Shown piece after piece: positions 63,646-64,000 of a stretch of DNA of 64,000 bases. A program made the position numbers and the translations under genes. Source of the stretch: Diploptera punctata. Taxonomy: Eukaryota; Arthropoda; Insecta; Blattodea; Blaberidae. Position 1 is the first letter of the stretch. Each line of letters starts with the position of its first letter. The stretch lies in NCBI GenBank assembly GCA_030220185.1, contig JASPKZ010005704.1:272001-336000 (forward strand). The letters are read 5' to 3'. The notes beneath the pieces were generated by a model. It ran no database searches, was not told where the DNA came from, and saw nothing but the letters and a program-made list of their open reading frames with translations.

Positions 63646-64000
63646 ATCTTCCATAAGTAATGTCACGAGTGACTTCCATTCGTGAGGAGTGAATTTATCT
63701 AGACTATTTAACTCATGCCCCAAATGGGAGTCAATGACCAATCACGTTTCAATGATTTCTGTTTTACAACCAATCAGAGTCGCGTTTCACGAAATATTTA
63801 TCAGTGTTATAATTACCATATTAAAGAAGGCTCCACCTTTTTAATATTCTGAACAGGTCTCACCATTATTTTGCAGTGACTGAGTCTGTGAGAAATACGG
63901 CTACCAGATTGTATATATAGTGCATGAATGTCAACACATGCCGCATGCGGGAGTTAATATAGAAACATTTGTAGCAATTGATTATACCACCAAAAAAATA
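63646..64000 (-). mobile_element. Element X, copy 8, running off the window
   Basis: It begins CATAAGTAATGTCACGAGTG, a shortened hairpin (ATTCGTGAGGAGTGAATTTA), then GACTATTTAACTCATGCCCC and the body in the reverse orientation. Here the outer terminus lies next to the body end that is usually bare, so a complete ancestor may have had this terminus at both ends. Confidence 0.7.

Overview
This window is eukaryotic, AT-rich and almost entirely made of transposable elements. It reads as an intergenic or intronic stretch of a large insect genome. Several RTE-type reverse transcriptase remnants, tRNA-derived SINEs, CR1/L2-like, Jockey-like, Penelope-like, hAT-like, Tc1/mariner-like, piggyBac-like and Harbinger-like pieces, and long (TAA)n or (TATC)n tracts point to a repeat-rich arthropod. 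From memory of similar repeat peptides I favour a cockroach (Blattodea, perhaps Periplaneta); that is inference. No bacterial gene, operon, CRISPR array or rRNA is present. Only one short stretch (24545-24736, minus) looks like a host coding exon.

Layout. 0-10 kb: element X with a SINE inside, a Jockey-like 3' end, a 5'-truncated RTE (2682-3405), a CR1/L2-like 3' half, element Y, a LINE split by a repeat carrying about 315 bp of (TATC)n, a hAT-like MITE with an 8-bp target duplication (8170-8869), a transposase tail, and a Penelope-like inverted repeat (9390-9779). 10-20 kb: mostly unassigned DNA, then LINE 3' fragments, SINE-B, X, an internally deleted LINE copy (16137-16857) and an RTE copy (18571-19382). 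20-31 kb: X, LINE remnants, an RTE/Penelope chimeric reading frame, the candidate host exon, a Penelope-like inverted pair with hammerhead-ribozyme-like cores (25285-26290), and a four-level transposon nest (27664-30690). 31-44 kb: Y, several SINEs, a hAT-like element whose BED zinc-finger region has been quadrupled (33854-34929), RTE (36216-37337), a 27-copy 35-bp minisatellite, a piggyBac-like MITE, a foldback element and an 8-copy 47-bp minisatellite. 44-55 kb: X, a second foldback, a Harbinger-like MITE, SINE-D copies, an RTE copy with its middle deleted (49914-50502), a SINE train and a mariner-like relic. 55-64 kb: a nearly full-length RTE (55969-59232) with endonuclease and reverse transcriptase, bounded by a perfect 15-bp duplication inside a Helitron-like repeat; then SINEs, a foldback, a second piggyBac-like MITE and two more X copies.

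The families act together as a mobilisation network. The RTE and other LINEs encode the endonuclease and reverse transcriptase; internally deleted LINE copies and five tRNA-headed SINE families probably borrow such machinery. The small palindromic and inverted-repeat elements would need transposases encoded elsewhere. Every protein-coding element here is broken by frameshifts, stops or truncation, so the window records past activity. Names such as SINE-A, X, Y, Z and F are local labels used only here.
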